A stretch of 64,000 bases of DNA from Leishmania martiniquensis (Eukaryota; Euglenozoa; Kinetoplastea; Trypanosomatida; Trypanosomatidae), in the NCBI RefSeq assembly GCF_017916325.1, contig NC_090160.1, positions 873,501-937,500 on the forward strand, given 5' to 3'. The stretch's first letter is position 1, and each line of letters opens with the position of its first letter. The translations under genes and the position numbers were made by a program. Shown piece after piece: positions 38,676 to 48,677 of the stretch. The notes under the pieces are model-generated. The model worked only from the letters and a program-made list of their open reading frames with translations. It was not told where the DNA came from and did no database searches.

Positions 38676-39988
38676 GAAAGCTGCTCGTTGCACTGAGGTC
38701 GGTGTGTGTGTAGACGGGGCCATAGGCATCGCTACCTGTCCCTTTGGCTTGTGGGCGCCGCGCAACTTCGATCGAGGAGTGGGTAAGCCTCTGTCGAAGC
38801 AAAGCGGGGCTCCCGTGCCCTCTTTCCGCCTTCTGTTCCTTTCTTAGAGCGCCATGCGTCTCTCTTGAGCCGCTTCCCTCTCGTCGCGCCTCCCCCTTTT
38901 TTGGAGACCTACACGAATAAATTATTCGCGTAACGTATAGATGCTCCTCTCCTCCTCCCCACCGAACTGCGCACCATTGCTTTGTTGAACCCCATTGTAG
39001 GCCCTCAGGCACCTAGAGCAAACCTGCGTGTTGTCCACGAAAGCAACAATCGGCGCTTTTCTTTTATGTGTGAGCTTGCCTGGTTGCGTGAATGGGTGTC
39101 AGAGCTGTGGCAGCGAGTGCATTCCACGAGCGCAGAGTCCAGTGCGCCAACACATGCATATGCACACAGGAGATGCAGAGATGGCAACAACGAAAAAGCA
39201 GCGGAAATATCCGTCGGGCGAGTGCGCCACATCCTCTCTCCGCCAGGCGGGCTGCGTGGACCCTTTTTTTGTGCTGTTGTGCCGTGGACCATGGCGACCC
39301 TCCCCTGGTGCTGTGGTTGCTCTGCCCTGAGGGCGACATGCCCCTATCACCCGACACTGGGAAAGACACTAGAGGTTCTCGTCACACCGCTCCAAGGGAG
39401 GCTGAGGTGGGCCACACTGATCACTCATGTCTCTATTTGGCATGCGTAGGCGCTGCATTCTGCGCTTCGGCTTCTTTTCCCATCGCGATGCGCTATTTTC
39501 TGTACCTCTCACCTCGTCTTTGACGTACATGCGACCTTCATTTTTCTCTGTGCGCCCCTTAACTCTACGCACCCGCGCATACTCGCACTCGCACCCGCGT
39601 TCGCGGTCTTCGGTGTGCGACTGCATTTGTCTTTGTGCCCTTCACTCGCCAACATCCCCGCGCTCCAACAAGTGATGGCGCCTCGTTGCAGCCGCTCAAG
39701 CATCTTTAGTCGACTGCCTTTTCCCTTCCCCTCTCTCACAACAGTCTGAAGGTGCGACGATCATTTACGTCGCCTTCCTTAAGCCCCCTCCCCTCTCACT
39801 GCACTGGACTGCTTTGCTATTCTTACTGAGCGCTCTCCGTTCCACCCTCTCCGCCCTCCTCTCTCTGCTGAGGCGACTCGTCTACCAACTGACCCAGAGC
39901 GAAAAGGCGAAAGAGACCATCGCTTCCACGCAGCCAAGAAAAAGCCGCTTTACGCGAAGCATTGGTTCATTGCCGCACGGCGCCAGTC
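38676..39988. other. intergenic spacer between the tandem mini-proteins
   Basis: No gene seen. The first part is mixed in composition. 39540-39900 is CT-rich and likely holds the splice tract for the second mini-protein. Confidence 0.55.
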
Positions 39989-40225
39989 ATGTCGCACGCG
40001 TCAAAAGCAGCAGCAGCCATGAGGGCAGCGCAGGCCAAGGCTGCGAAGAGGCCGAAGAACGTTTCCTGGATCGCCAAGTGCGTTGGGAACGCCCCTGTTG
40101 TCTACTCCAAGGACACCACAGACCGCTTGACTGACCTCGCCGGCGCATTTCTGGTGCTATGTATCTCCGTGTACTTCACCGTTGGCGGATATTTGCTCTA
40201 CCGCGAGCTTGCGCTGAGCGAGTAG
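39989..40225 (+). CDS. tail-anchored mini-protein, copy 2 of a tandem pair
   Basis: A 78-residue protein. A basic Ala/Lys-rich N-terminus (SHASKAAAAMRAAQAKAAKR) is followed by WIAKCVGNAPVVYSKDTTDR and a C-terminal membrane helix: LTDLAGAFLVLCISVYFT then VGGYLLYRELALSE. The C-terminal ~30 residues are clearly homologous to those of the preceding gene, while the N-terminal parts have diverged in sequence and length. The amphipathic Ala/Lys-rich start could be a mitochondrial targeting signal. Function unknown. ATG 39989 is the first credible in-frame start. Confidence 0.72.
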   Translation: MSHASKAAAAMRAAQAKAAKRPKNVSWIAKCVGNAPVVYSKDTTDRLTDLAGAFLVLCISVYFTVGGYLLYRELALSE

Positions 40226-42260
40226 TCGGCAGACGGGGGCTTTCGTTATGAAAAAAGATCGATCAAAGGCGTGAAGGAGGAGGAGGCGGTGGGCGAGACG
40301 CAGCTGGACAGCATTCACCGGAGGTCGCTTGCATGCTCGTTGCTGTGTGCTCTTGCGGCTCAGCCACACCGCCTCCGCCCCCCCTTCTCCTCCTTACCCT
40401 TATTTTCTTCGTTTGGCTACCTAACGCGTGGTGCCTTTCCGCCACGCTCCTTGCACAGCAGTGGAGCTCCTCTCTCCTCTCCACTGCACACCCTCCCACA
40501 CGGCACGCACACAGACACACCCACACGCGTCCACATGTTTGTGCATACGATTGCGACGCTCCCTCTCTCTCTCCACCCTTCTCCCGCTCTGTAGTAAGTC
40601 CTCATTTCGTTACCCCTTCCCTGTCTTCCGCCCTCTTACCTCTTTGGGTCCTTCTTACAGATGTGTCTCTGTGTGTCGGTATGCCAAGACTCCCCCCTCT
40701 CTTTCTGGGCGTACGGATGAGCTTCATTGGACAACTTCGATGTGCCTTATGCCACGGCCACCCCCTCTCTCTTCGTCGATTTTCCCCCTTTGCGCCTATC
40801 CCTTTGAGGATTTCCCTCACTCCGCTCTCGCCCCCCCTCTCCGCCCCCTGAGCTGTTGCTGCGATGCTGAGCTTCCTCCACTCGCATTAGCGCATCACTC
40901 GTTGCATCCCGAGCTCGTTTCCTTTTCTCTAAAGGGTAAACTTCCCTGCGCAAGCCTGAGGAGGAGGATAGGGGCCATGCCACTGCGCAGGTACGCGTAC
41001 GCGTCTCTCTCTCTCAGCTGCCGAGTGCTCATGTCGATGCCACTTTAGTGTTGCATCGGCGGTACAGAAGCGGCGGCGCTCGCCGAAATTCGCGCATTTA
41101 CACGAAGCACTCATTTCCGACCCTCACCGACAGTACGCGTCGGTGTAGATGCGGAACTTCCTGCCCGGTGGTGGGCATGGGGGAGGGCGACGTGGCAGTG
41201 CATTGCCGGCTAGCGCTAAACGGTGCCGTAAAGACGCACAGGTGCAGTATATATAAATATATGCGTAAATATGTAGACACATTAGGGGAGGTGTAGCCAC
41301 TGTGGGCGTAAGAAAGTAGCGAAGCTGCTTACGTGAGACCACGACTCTGCGCCTGTCAGAAATAGCATAACGCTCGAAGCGACTGAAGGCATCGTACGCT
41401 ACACATCAGCTGGAAAGTCTGGTAACCTACACCGCTGTCGCTTATTCTGCCGTTTCCTGTTCACGGTACAAGCCGTGCGCTTATTGTGTAGCCGCTGCTA
41501 TGCAGAGGGAACCTATAGGATGTACGCCACCCTCTCAGACGGTTCCCATCATGTCACACTGACGTACACGCGTACTTGCGCGAATACGCACGCACAAAAG
41601 CATGGCTCCCACACATACGTGTACCTTCTTTCACTATCGTAACCATTCCTCGCATCGGTTTGACATTCTGGCTCTCCCCATCGCACCTAAGTACACTTTC
41701 CTTTATCCATCGACGCCGTTGTGTAACTTCTACAGACGTCTCTCTCTATCTCTGACTATACTGCGCGCATAATCTCTGACGCGCTCTGCCTGCTCTGGAC
41801 ACCCTTTCTTCTGTCCCTCTTTTCTTCGTTTGCCCGCGCCCCACTCCCCCCTCCGCCGCTCGCTGCCACGCTGTGCTTGTGTGCTCTCGATTGCTCTTTG
41901 ATTGTTTTGATGTTTTCCTCTCCGCTACCGCGCGTTGCACCCCGAACCCTTCCCCAAGCACGAACGCATCCAACCAGCACACACACACACACATTCTGCA
42001 CACGCAAACGAACGCGCGCGGACGCCACCAACGGTTTGTCAAGTCGGTCTCCATGGTAATGTTGTTCACTGGCGTGGTCGCTGCCCGTCTCACATTTTTT
42101 TAGTCGAACTCTCTGCCTGTTTGAAACCACTACGGTAATCCAGCGCATCTCCATTCAACAGGCGGCTTCTCTCAGTGCTTCCCCCCCGGCGGCGCACGAA
42201 TTCTCTTTCTATGAGCGAAAGCTGCCTCTCAAGATTTATTATCGGCTCTGCGAGGTGCGC
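40226..42260. other. 2-kb spacer upstream of glutathionylspermidine synthetase
   Basis: No gene seen. 40370-40870 is extremely CT-rich. 41230-41270 is AT-rich (atataaatatatgcg). A clear pyrimidine tract with AG at 42102-42103 lies close to the next gene. Confidence 0.55.
42082..42103 (+). promoter_or_regulatory. candidate SL trans-splice acceptor of GSPS
   Basis: gcccgtctcacattttttta followed by G, giving an AG at 42102-42103 after a T-run. This would give a ~157-nt 5'UTR. Confidence 0.4.
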
Positions 42261-44420
42261 ATGTCTTCCCTGCCCCAAGACCACCACTACCGGGCGCACC
42301 ACCGCGGTACTGAATTGATGCCCTTCGATGAGGTCATCGGTGTGACGCCAGATGGTGTGCCGGTCATGTCCAACGGGGACGAGTTCCACTTCAGTAACAT
42401 CGAGTCCGTCACGCCCTCATATGAGGCTCTTTGCTCTTTCGAGCGCAAGACACAGGCGGCCGCGCCGTACAGGCAGCTTGGTGTCAAGTGGCAAAGCGTC
42501 GAGTTTGCGCGCCGCTACCTCGCATCTCGCAAGGCGGTCTGGATGGTGCCCATGCCGGATGCCGAGGATGTCTGGAGGGAAAAAGCGCCGTTTGTGCACG
42601 TGCAGGATGGCACCCCGGCGGCGTTCACGCGGACCCCCAACAAGTCACACGGCCCGGCGCCGGCGGTGTCAGATATTATTGTGTGGGCTCGGAGCGAGGC
42701 GACGCCGTTTGGCCACGTCGCGATTGTGACGGAGGTTCTGCCAGATGCAGTGCGAGTAGCAGAGCAGAACCAGGGCTTTGAGCGGTGGCCAAAGGACATG
42801 CTGTACAGCCGGGAGGTTCCCATGCAGCGCAACAGCTCTGGCACGATAGAGCTGGTGGATGAGGACCCGCTGCTGGGGTGGGTGACGCTCCACTGCTCCT
42901 ACTATGACTTTCGCGGTGGTGATTTGGCCGACAAGTTTCGCCTTGTCACCGGGCCAGGCTCGATTTTGCGCCAGCGGTTCCCCAAGCACGTGGAGTTGCC
43001 GTGGCTCCAACCAGACGAGCGGTGCGACTTTTATCTGAAGCGCTCCCTCACGATTGGTGGCAATGTCGGCGAGGACGCGCGGGCGCAGGACTGTGACGTG
43101 CCCGGCGCCTTCTACTTTCTCGACTATGACATGTGGTGCCGGATCGGGCGTGCGGCGGAGTCGCTGCACCGCGTCGCCATGGCTGCCACGGCCCAAGTCC
43201 TCGAAGACACGGGCTCGGCGGATCTCTTGGAGCGCTACTTCGGGATACCTCCAGAGGTTCAGCCGCTGCTGCGCCGCTCATGGGAGACGATGCCCACAAT
43301 GAGTGGCCGCTTCGACTTCGGCTATGACGGTAAGAAGGTGGCAATGCTCGAGTACAACTGTGACTCCTCCAGCGCGCTGTTGGAGTGCTGCAACACCCAA
43401 GAGAAGATGGCAAGCTACTATGGCGTGTCGCAGGGGATGTCCACTGGTTCCTTTCTAGGGGCCAAGTTTGTGGCGTACTTTACGCGCCTCATGTCGAACA
43501 GTAATGTGTGTCCCACGCACAAGCTGATCCACTTCATGATTGACGATGACGACGAGGAGCGATATACCGCGCTGTGCATGATGAACTTCGCAGAGAAGGC
43601 GGGGTTTCGCACGAAGCTGTGCGTGAAAGTGGCCGACTTTCGTTACCGCGATGGCCTTCCCGCCGACGCCGTCCCGCTCGCCGAGCCAAGCAACCGCCCC
43701 ATCGTTGTTGACAGCGAGGGCTGCGAGGTGCAGCTGGTGTGGAAGACATGGTCGTGGGACACGGTACTGAGCCAGTACCACCTCCAGCGTAGCATCCCTA
43801 CTACGGGCAGCGGGCCCACACTCTCTGACATCCTCCTTAACAACAACATTCGCGTTATCGAGCCGCTCTGGAAGGCCGTGACTGGAAGCAAGGCGATTCT
43901 GCCTTTTATGCACGCTCTGGCCCCGGACCACGAGCACCTCCTCGCAGCAGCCTTTTTGCCCACCAAGGACATCATTTCCCACCACTACATCTCCAAGCCC
44001 GTGAACGGTCGCGCCGGACAGAACATCATGATGTATGACCCCGTGACCGACGCAGCGGAGCTGAACGCGGCCCCACAAGGGATTTTCCGGCAGAACTCGT
44101 CCCAGTACTTCTCCATCAAGTCGTTCGTGGCCTCCTCCTCTGTCTCACGGAGTCAGTCGGTGGACTTCACAAACGAGTGCTCGGCCGGCAAGTTTTTCGA
44201 CTCCGTCGTCGTGTATCAGAAGCGTCTCTTCTTGAAGAAGTACGAGGGCAAGTACTTTCCCATCTTCTGCGGCTGGATGGTAGGCGACGAATTCGGCGGA
44301 GTCGTGGTGCGTGAAGACACGTCAAAGATCACAAAGCTCGGCAGCACCGTTATCCCCGCGCGCGTGGTGCGCGAGAACGTCTCTCTCGGTATGGCGTGCG
44401 CCGCCGCGGATGAGTCGTAG
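42261..44420 (+). CDS. GSPS: glutathionylspermidine synthetase (bifunctional family) with altered amidase site
   Basis: A 719-residue protein of the GspS/trypanothione synthetase family. The N-terminal ~215 residues are the CHAP amidase domain. The rest is the ATP-grasp synthetase that joins glutathione to spermidine, the first step toward trypanothione. Synthetase motifs include DYDMWCRIG and RFDFGYDGKKVAMLEYNCDS. The amidase His is present (FGHVAIVTEV, H152). The position expected for the nucleophilic Cys reads KWQSVEFARRYL, with Ser79 (codon AGC) where relatives have KWQCVEFARR. The 73-residue Ser-His spacing matches the Cys-His spacing of E. coli GspS. The 719-residue length and recalled chromosome-25 position favour GSPS over the shorter TRYS. 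The frame is intact, unlike the L. major pseudogene I recall. Confidence 0.92.
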   Translation: MSSLPQDHHYRAHHRGTELMPFDEVIGVTPDGVPVMSNGDEFHFSNIESVTPSYEALCSFERKTQAAAPYRQLGVKWQSVEFARRYLASRKAVWMVPMPDAEDVWREKAPFVHVQDGTPAAFTRTPNKSHGPAPAVSDIIVWARSEATPFGHVAIVTEVLPDAVRVAEQNQGFERWPKDMLYSREVPMQRNSSGTIELVDEDPLLGWVTLHCSYYDFRGGDLADKFRLVTGPGSILRQRFPKHVELPWLQPDERCDFYLKRSLTIGGNVGEDARAQDCDVPGAFYFLDYDMWCRIGRAAESLHRVAMAATAQVLEDTGSADLLERYFGIPPEVQPLLRRSWETMPTMSGRFDFGYDGKKVAMLEYNCDSSSALLECCNTQEKMASYYGVSQGMSTGSFLGAKFVAYFTRLMSNSNVCPTHKLIHFMIDDDDEERYTALCMMNFAEKAGFRTKLCVKVADFRYRDGLPADAVPLAEPSNRPIVVDSEGCEVQLVWKTWSWDTVLSQYHLQRSIPTTGSGPTLSDILLNNNIRVIEPLWKAVTGSKAILPFMHALAPDHEHLLAAAFLPTKDIISHHYISKPVNGRAGQNIMMYDPVTDAAELNAAPQGIFRQNSSQYFSIKSFVASSSVSRSQSVDFTNECSAGKFFDSVVVYQKRLFLKKYEGKYFPIFCGWMVGDEFGGVVVREDTSKITKLGSTVIPARVVRENVSLGMACAAADES

Positions 44421-45082
44421 CAGCTCAACTTTTTCCTGCCAGCGATTACCGCTCATGAGCGAAGCGCCACAGACGCTTAAGCTTTCCCAAAACACGCGAA
44501 AAGATACGCGCGCACGCATTCTGTTGTTCATCGCTGCCTCTAGCTCCCCTTTTTCTCGCCAACGGCAGTGCGGCAGGCAAGCGGCTACAGCTCACGTGAT
44601 ACAAAGGTCAGACATATCTGTCGTGAAGCAAGTGAAAGGGCGCGAAATGAAGGCCGACGTGTGAGGCGACTGCTTGCCTACAGTTGGATGTGCTCCACCT
44701 TCTCCCTCTCCTACCCCGAGCCTCAGCGCCGTGGTGTTTCGATGAGAGTCTATCCTGGCAGCGACACAAATATGCTGTTTTTCCTCTCCACCCATCATCC
44801 ATGATAAGCGCCTGCGCCATAGCGAATGGAGGGGCAGTCACCAAGCGTGCAAGTTAGGCAGATAAGGGGCTGCATTCCTTTTTTAGTGCTGTGCTGTAAT
44901 GTGTATGTGTCGGAATGTTGTCAAATGAAGCGACAGGAAAAGAGAGGGGATGAGGGTGGGAGCGCGGCACCATACGCACCGACATGCGCCCACACCCAGG
45001 CCCGCGAAAGACGCTCTACTCGTCGTGTGCGCATCTCTCTACTGCCATTTCTTCTTCTTTCTCCTTAACCTTTCCCTCACGG
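44421..45082. other. 3' spacer of GSPS
   Basis: No gene seen; ordinary UTR-like composition up to the long repeat. Confidence 0.55.
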
Positions 45083-45603
45083 CGATTTGACGCACTTCTC
45101 AGCGCGTGGTTGCACAGGACTCTGGTGTCTGCTCGGCGTGAAGCAGCAGCACAGCCCCCCCTATCCCCTGCCAATGCCGAACCACCACTGGCAGTCGCAG
45201 GATCGGAGGGGGGGACAAGTGCCTGCGTCCTAGACGACTCAGAGCGATTGGCCACTGCTCATGCTGGGGGTCAGAGCTTCGATGGCGTTGCGTCGGGCCG
45301 GCCTGCGACGGGGAACCCGTTTGCACCACTCATGTCGCAGGCGGACTGCTCGCGCGATGCGACCGTACCTCACCCCTCCCTCCCTCCCTCTCTCAGTAGC
45401 CGCTGGCGGCGAGCCTCAGTCAGTCCGAGGGGGATGCACAGAGGCGGTAACGTGCGAGGCGGGGGGCGGATGTCGGGCTGGAGGCTGTGCTCAGAGAACG
45501 GGGCGGAGGGTATGGGTGCGCCACGTGTCGGCCCGACTGTTTCGCGCCACGGGATTGCGCCCACGTAACAGGCAGGGGGCAGAGCGGGGTCTCTGTCGTG
45601 TGG
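45083..45603 (+). repeat. long inverted repeat, copy B (SIDER/RAG-like)
   Basis: About 521 bp, reverse-complementary to 5154-5673 over its full length with one single-base length difference seen (six G in the ggggggcgga run near 45470). The orientation is sense with respect to transcription, and it sits ~660 bp after the GSPS stop, so probably within the GSPS 3'UTR. Degenerate retroposons in Leishmania 3'UTRs are known to influence mRNA stability. Open frames inside both copies are by-products of GC-rich sequence. The near-identity implies recent duplication or gene conversion. Confidence 0.9.
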
Positions 45604-47207
45604 GCATGCTGAGAAAATCTCTTAGCCTACAAAGCCGTTGTACTGCTTGTGAAGTAGCGGTGCGCAGTGAGGCAGCGCGGAAATGTTTTTTTTTTCGTGT
45701 AGTGACCTCATGCGCCCTCTTTGCTTTCTCGCGTTTATTCAGTTTTTGTTTGCGTCTTTTCTTTCCGCTCGAACTCTCTGCTTTCCACCATACGGACAAG
45801 TGTGCGTGCTTGTGTGCGTCTCAGCTGCTCACCGTCTTCACTGCCGTACACATTCCTCTTTTTGTAGACGTCATAACCCCTCTCTTTCGTTTATGCCGCG
45901 CTGGCGCCTTTTTCTATCCAGCGCGACGGGCAGGAATGGAGCGCATTTGCCAGTCTATGTTAGTGTCAGAGGCGGAAGTGGAGAGTCTGTGACGACAGGT
46001 GTGTGAGCAACTGCGTGGATGCACCGGCTCTTCGCTTGCGTGACTTGGTCAGCTTCACTTTTTCATTTCAGCCCTGTCAGAAATCCGCATGTGCATACAC
46101 AACGCCGACATGACTACCACCTCGCCATAGTGCGGACGTTTTCTGCTAGCATTCTGTACGGCTTTCCCTTTCATCATAACAAAACTCATTTGATCTGTTC
46201 GTGCACGTCTTTTGTTGCTCGCTCGGGCGGCCTTTATGCGGCTATCTGTCGGTTGGGCTCGCAGTCAGCCCGCAGAGACATCAGCGATGAACATGCAGCA
46301 CCGAAAAAAGTCTTCATGACGACCGGTTGTGACGTAGAGGTGCGGCGCTGAGGTGAGGCCGATCCAGATATCATCAGCATCATCGTATGCGTGTGTGTGT
46401 GGTGACATCTGTGACTCTTTTCTATTCTATGTGTGCTTTCACCTTCCCGATAATGCTGGACACCTCACCGTAGCGTGAGGGCGAAGTACCCGCTCTATAT
46501 GAAGAAGCTGTGAAGCATGTACTCGGAGTCCCCCACGGATTCTTTGGTATGGGCAGAGGGGTCTGTATGGGGTCCATACCAAAAAATCTGGCGGCCGTTC
46601 TCGCGCCTGTAAAAGTTCATCGCAAAACATGTCGGTGATTCGACGAAACGTGCACTTCCGCGCACTGCTTTTTCTGTTTTAGCAGCGTTTCTGTGATGCT
46701 GGAGGGTATTCTGAACCTTAGGCTGCTCCGTGTACGGTAGGGTGAAAGTAGACTGAACGGTGCTAGACGGTACTGGTTGCCCTGGCTGCTTGGCGTTACC
46801 TTTGCGCCGCTGAGGCACGTGCACAGTGACTGTATAGGGAAACGCGTATCCATTCGGTTCTGATAGAACGACGCGTTTGAAAAGAAACGTGCTCATCCAA
46901 GGGCTCGTGCACGAGTATGTGCCGGCGTGTGCGCGCCCTCTCCCATTGACTCTGTGGGGCCCTATTCAGCTCATCCTTCCTCTTCGTCATCAATGCCCCA
47001 CGCTGTCTCCATCGAATTTCGCGCTCTCTGTGCTGTTTGCAGCAGACTCGCGCCACGGATACAACAGAAGTTTTCAAAAAGCCTCACGACGCAGAGGCCG
47101 CTCTTCCCTCTCCCTCTGCCTTCGGCTGCTTCGCCACGCTTCGCTTCATTGGGGAGGCTTGCTCCCCCCTCTCTTTTCTCCTCTCGGCGCATGTGCGTCT
47201 TGCCAAG
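45604..47207. other. intergenic spacer
   Basis: No well-supported gene. It contains T-runs (45684-45694) and a minus-strand frame at 46495-46896 (listed separately). The 46900-47200 part is CT-rich and leads into ARV1. Confidence 0.45.
46495..46896 (-). CDS. weak candidate: antisense protein of unknown function
   Basis: A 133-residue minus-strand frame beginning MSTFLFKRVVLSEPNGYAFP. Its amino-acid composition is more balanced than other non-coding frames (few Pro/Ser/Arg runs, mixed aromatic and charged residues, e.g. MNFYRRENGRQIFWYGP). Against it: it opposes the transcription strand, the DNA 5' of its ATG on the minus strand shows no polypyrimidine tract, and no family is recognised. It could be a relic or a chance frame. 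Confidence 0.22.
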   Translation of the reverse strand: MSTFLFKRVVLSEPNGYAFPYTVTVHVPQRRKGNAKQPGQPVPSSTVQSTFTLPYTEQPKVQNTLQHHRNAAKTEKAVRGSARFVESPTCFAMNFYRRENGRQIFWYGPHTDPSAHTKESVGDSEYMLHSFFI

Positions 47208-47960
47208 ATGCCCCTGTGCACTGAGTGCGGCCACGGTGTCCCACGCATCATTAAGCCAGACACGGAAACGGTAGAGCGGTGCGCGGAGTGCGGCAGCATA
47301 TGTGACGCTTGCTACGAGTTCGGCGACGTACAGATTTGGATAGATGTGGTGCTGCTGCACCGCCGGGCATGGGCGCATGTCATCTTCAACCAGACGGACT
47401 ATTACACAAAGCTCGTCATTTTCCTTCTCTGCTGCGTGGTGGAAGCGGTCGTCGTACAGAGCCTCACCGTGTTGGAGGCCATTCCTCTTTTCACGGAGGA
47501 CCTCCAGAACAGCTCTCTCTATACAGCGGATCGACAGGTGCGGTCGCTGCAGCTCGTGCACATTATCCAGAGCTCCTTTCTACCGCTCATGAACTACCCA
47601 TCGTCGATTTGGCACCTCTTCGTCTTCACCTTTACAGAAAACGCGCTTGTGGCTTCCGTCGCCACATGGCTCGGCCGCTTTTTCTACCATAGCTACGGAC
47701 ACAGGGCACGCCCGTGGTTCGTGGAGGCTGCCTTGGCCTCCCACGCAAAGCTTAGTTACTTCCTTTTCCTCATATGGGCCATACCACCCTCGATGCTGCC
47801 CATGGTGGACTTTGTGTACGTTCTGTGGCTTGGATGCGCTTTCGCGGTCCTGGGGTTCGACCACCACCGGCTCTACCCTGTAGCAATCGTTCTCTGTTGC
47901 GTGTCTGCACGTGGGCTGTTTCGCTACCTGACAAAGTGGAGCCCGCAGGTGCTTTGTTAG
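47208..47960 (+). CDS. ARV1: ARV1-family ER lipid-homeostasis protein
   Basis: A 250-residue protein. The N-terminal ARV homology domain has a zinc-ribbon-like C4xxC7 ... C25xxC28 followed by CDACYEFGDVQIWIDVVLLH and AWAHVIFNQ. This is the family signature 'C.xC ... ADxYxExDxxIxxIDxxLxxxxAYRHxxFN'. Three to four membrane segments follow (~69-90, 130-150, 183-215 and 222-240). ARV1 proteins sit in the ER and are required for sterol and sphingolipid distribution and GPI-precursor handling in yeast. The open frame extends upstream to 47037 through CT-rich sequence. ATG 47208 is chosen because the Cys motif lies four residues in, as in the family. Confidence 0.9.
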   Translation: MPLCTECGHGVPRIIKPDTETVERCAECGSICDACYEFGDVQIWIDVVLLHRRAWAHVIFNQTDYYTKLVIFLLCCVVEAVVVQSLTVLEAIPLFTEDLQNSSLYTADRQVRSLQLVHIIQSSFLPLMNYPSSIWHLFVFTFTENALVASVATWLGRFFYHSYGHRARPWFVEAALASHAKLSYFLFLIWAIPPSMLPMVDFVYVLWLGCAFAVLGFDHHRLYPVAIVLCCVSARGLFRYLTKWSPQVLC

Positions 47961-48677
47961 CGACAGCGTTCTGCTGACGCGCCGCTCCACCTCGGCCTCT
48001 TCTTGGTTCTCTTTGGCCACTGCGCGTGGCCGGAAGAAGAGATTTGAGGTTCCACCGCTGCTGGCGCGCTTGTGGCGGGCCCTCGGCTTCGTCTATCGCT
48101 TGCCTTTGCTCCTCCACGGTCGCCTCTCACGACCTGCCCGCTCTTCCCTTTATCCTCGGGTTCGTCTTCCGCTGTCGTATCCTTTGTTGTGAAGCAAACA
48201 AAAGAAACCGGCTACTCGACAGATGGCTCCTGTACTTCTCAGTAGCCTCTGCTGCTGCTGTCCTTCTCGTGTATTGCCTTCTCGACTCGCTGTACGAGTC
48301 ACGGCTTCGTGCTGCCATGGGCTAGCAAGGCCATGTCAATGTTGCTTCGCAGCCGTCTCGTCATCATTCCATCGCGGGTGAAAACTTCACCGATTCATCT
48401 ATTTTTATTTCTATTGCGTCTCTCTCTCACCCCCTCACTCTCTCGCTCTCTCACACACTGCACTTCGATGACTAACCTCACGGCACCCATAGCCCGTCAC
48501 GTTTGACCAGTCTCTCTTACCGCCAGAGAAGTCGCCCGTTTTTTTTTTGCTTGCTTTCACGCTTTCTGGTGTGTCGCCGCGCTCCGCTTCCCCGGGCCTC
48601 AGCCAGCTCTCAGGGAAGTGCATCTCTCTCACTCTTGCTTGGCGTTCCATTTGTCTCCACACACCCACACCTACACG
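47961..48677. other. intergenic spacer
   Basis: No gene seen. A CT/T-rich block at 48415-48560 (with a T-run at 48539-48549) is the likely splice signal for the kinesin-like gene. Confidence 0.55.
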
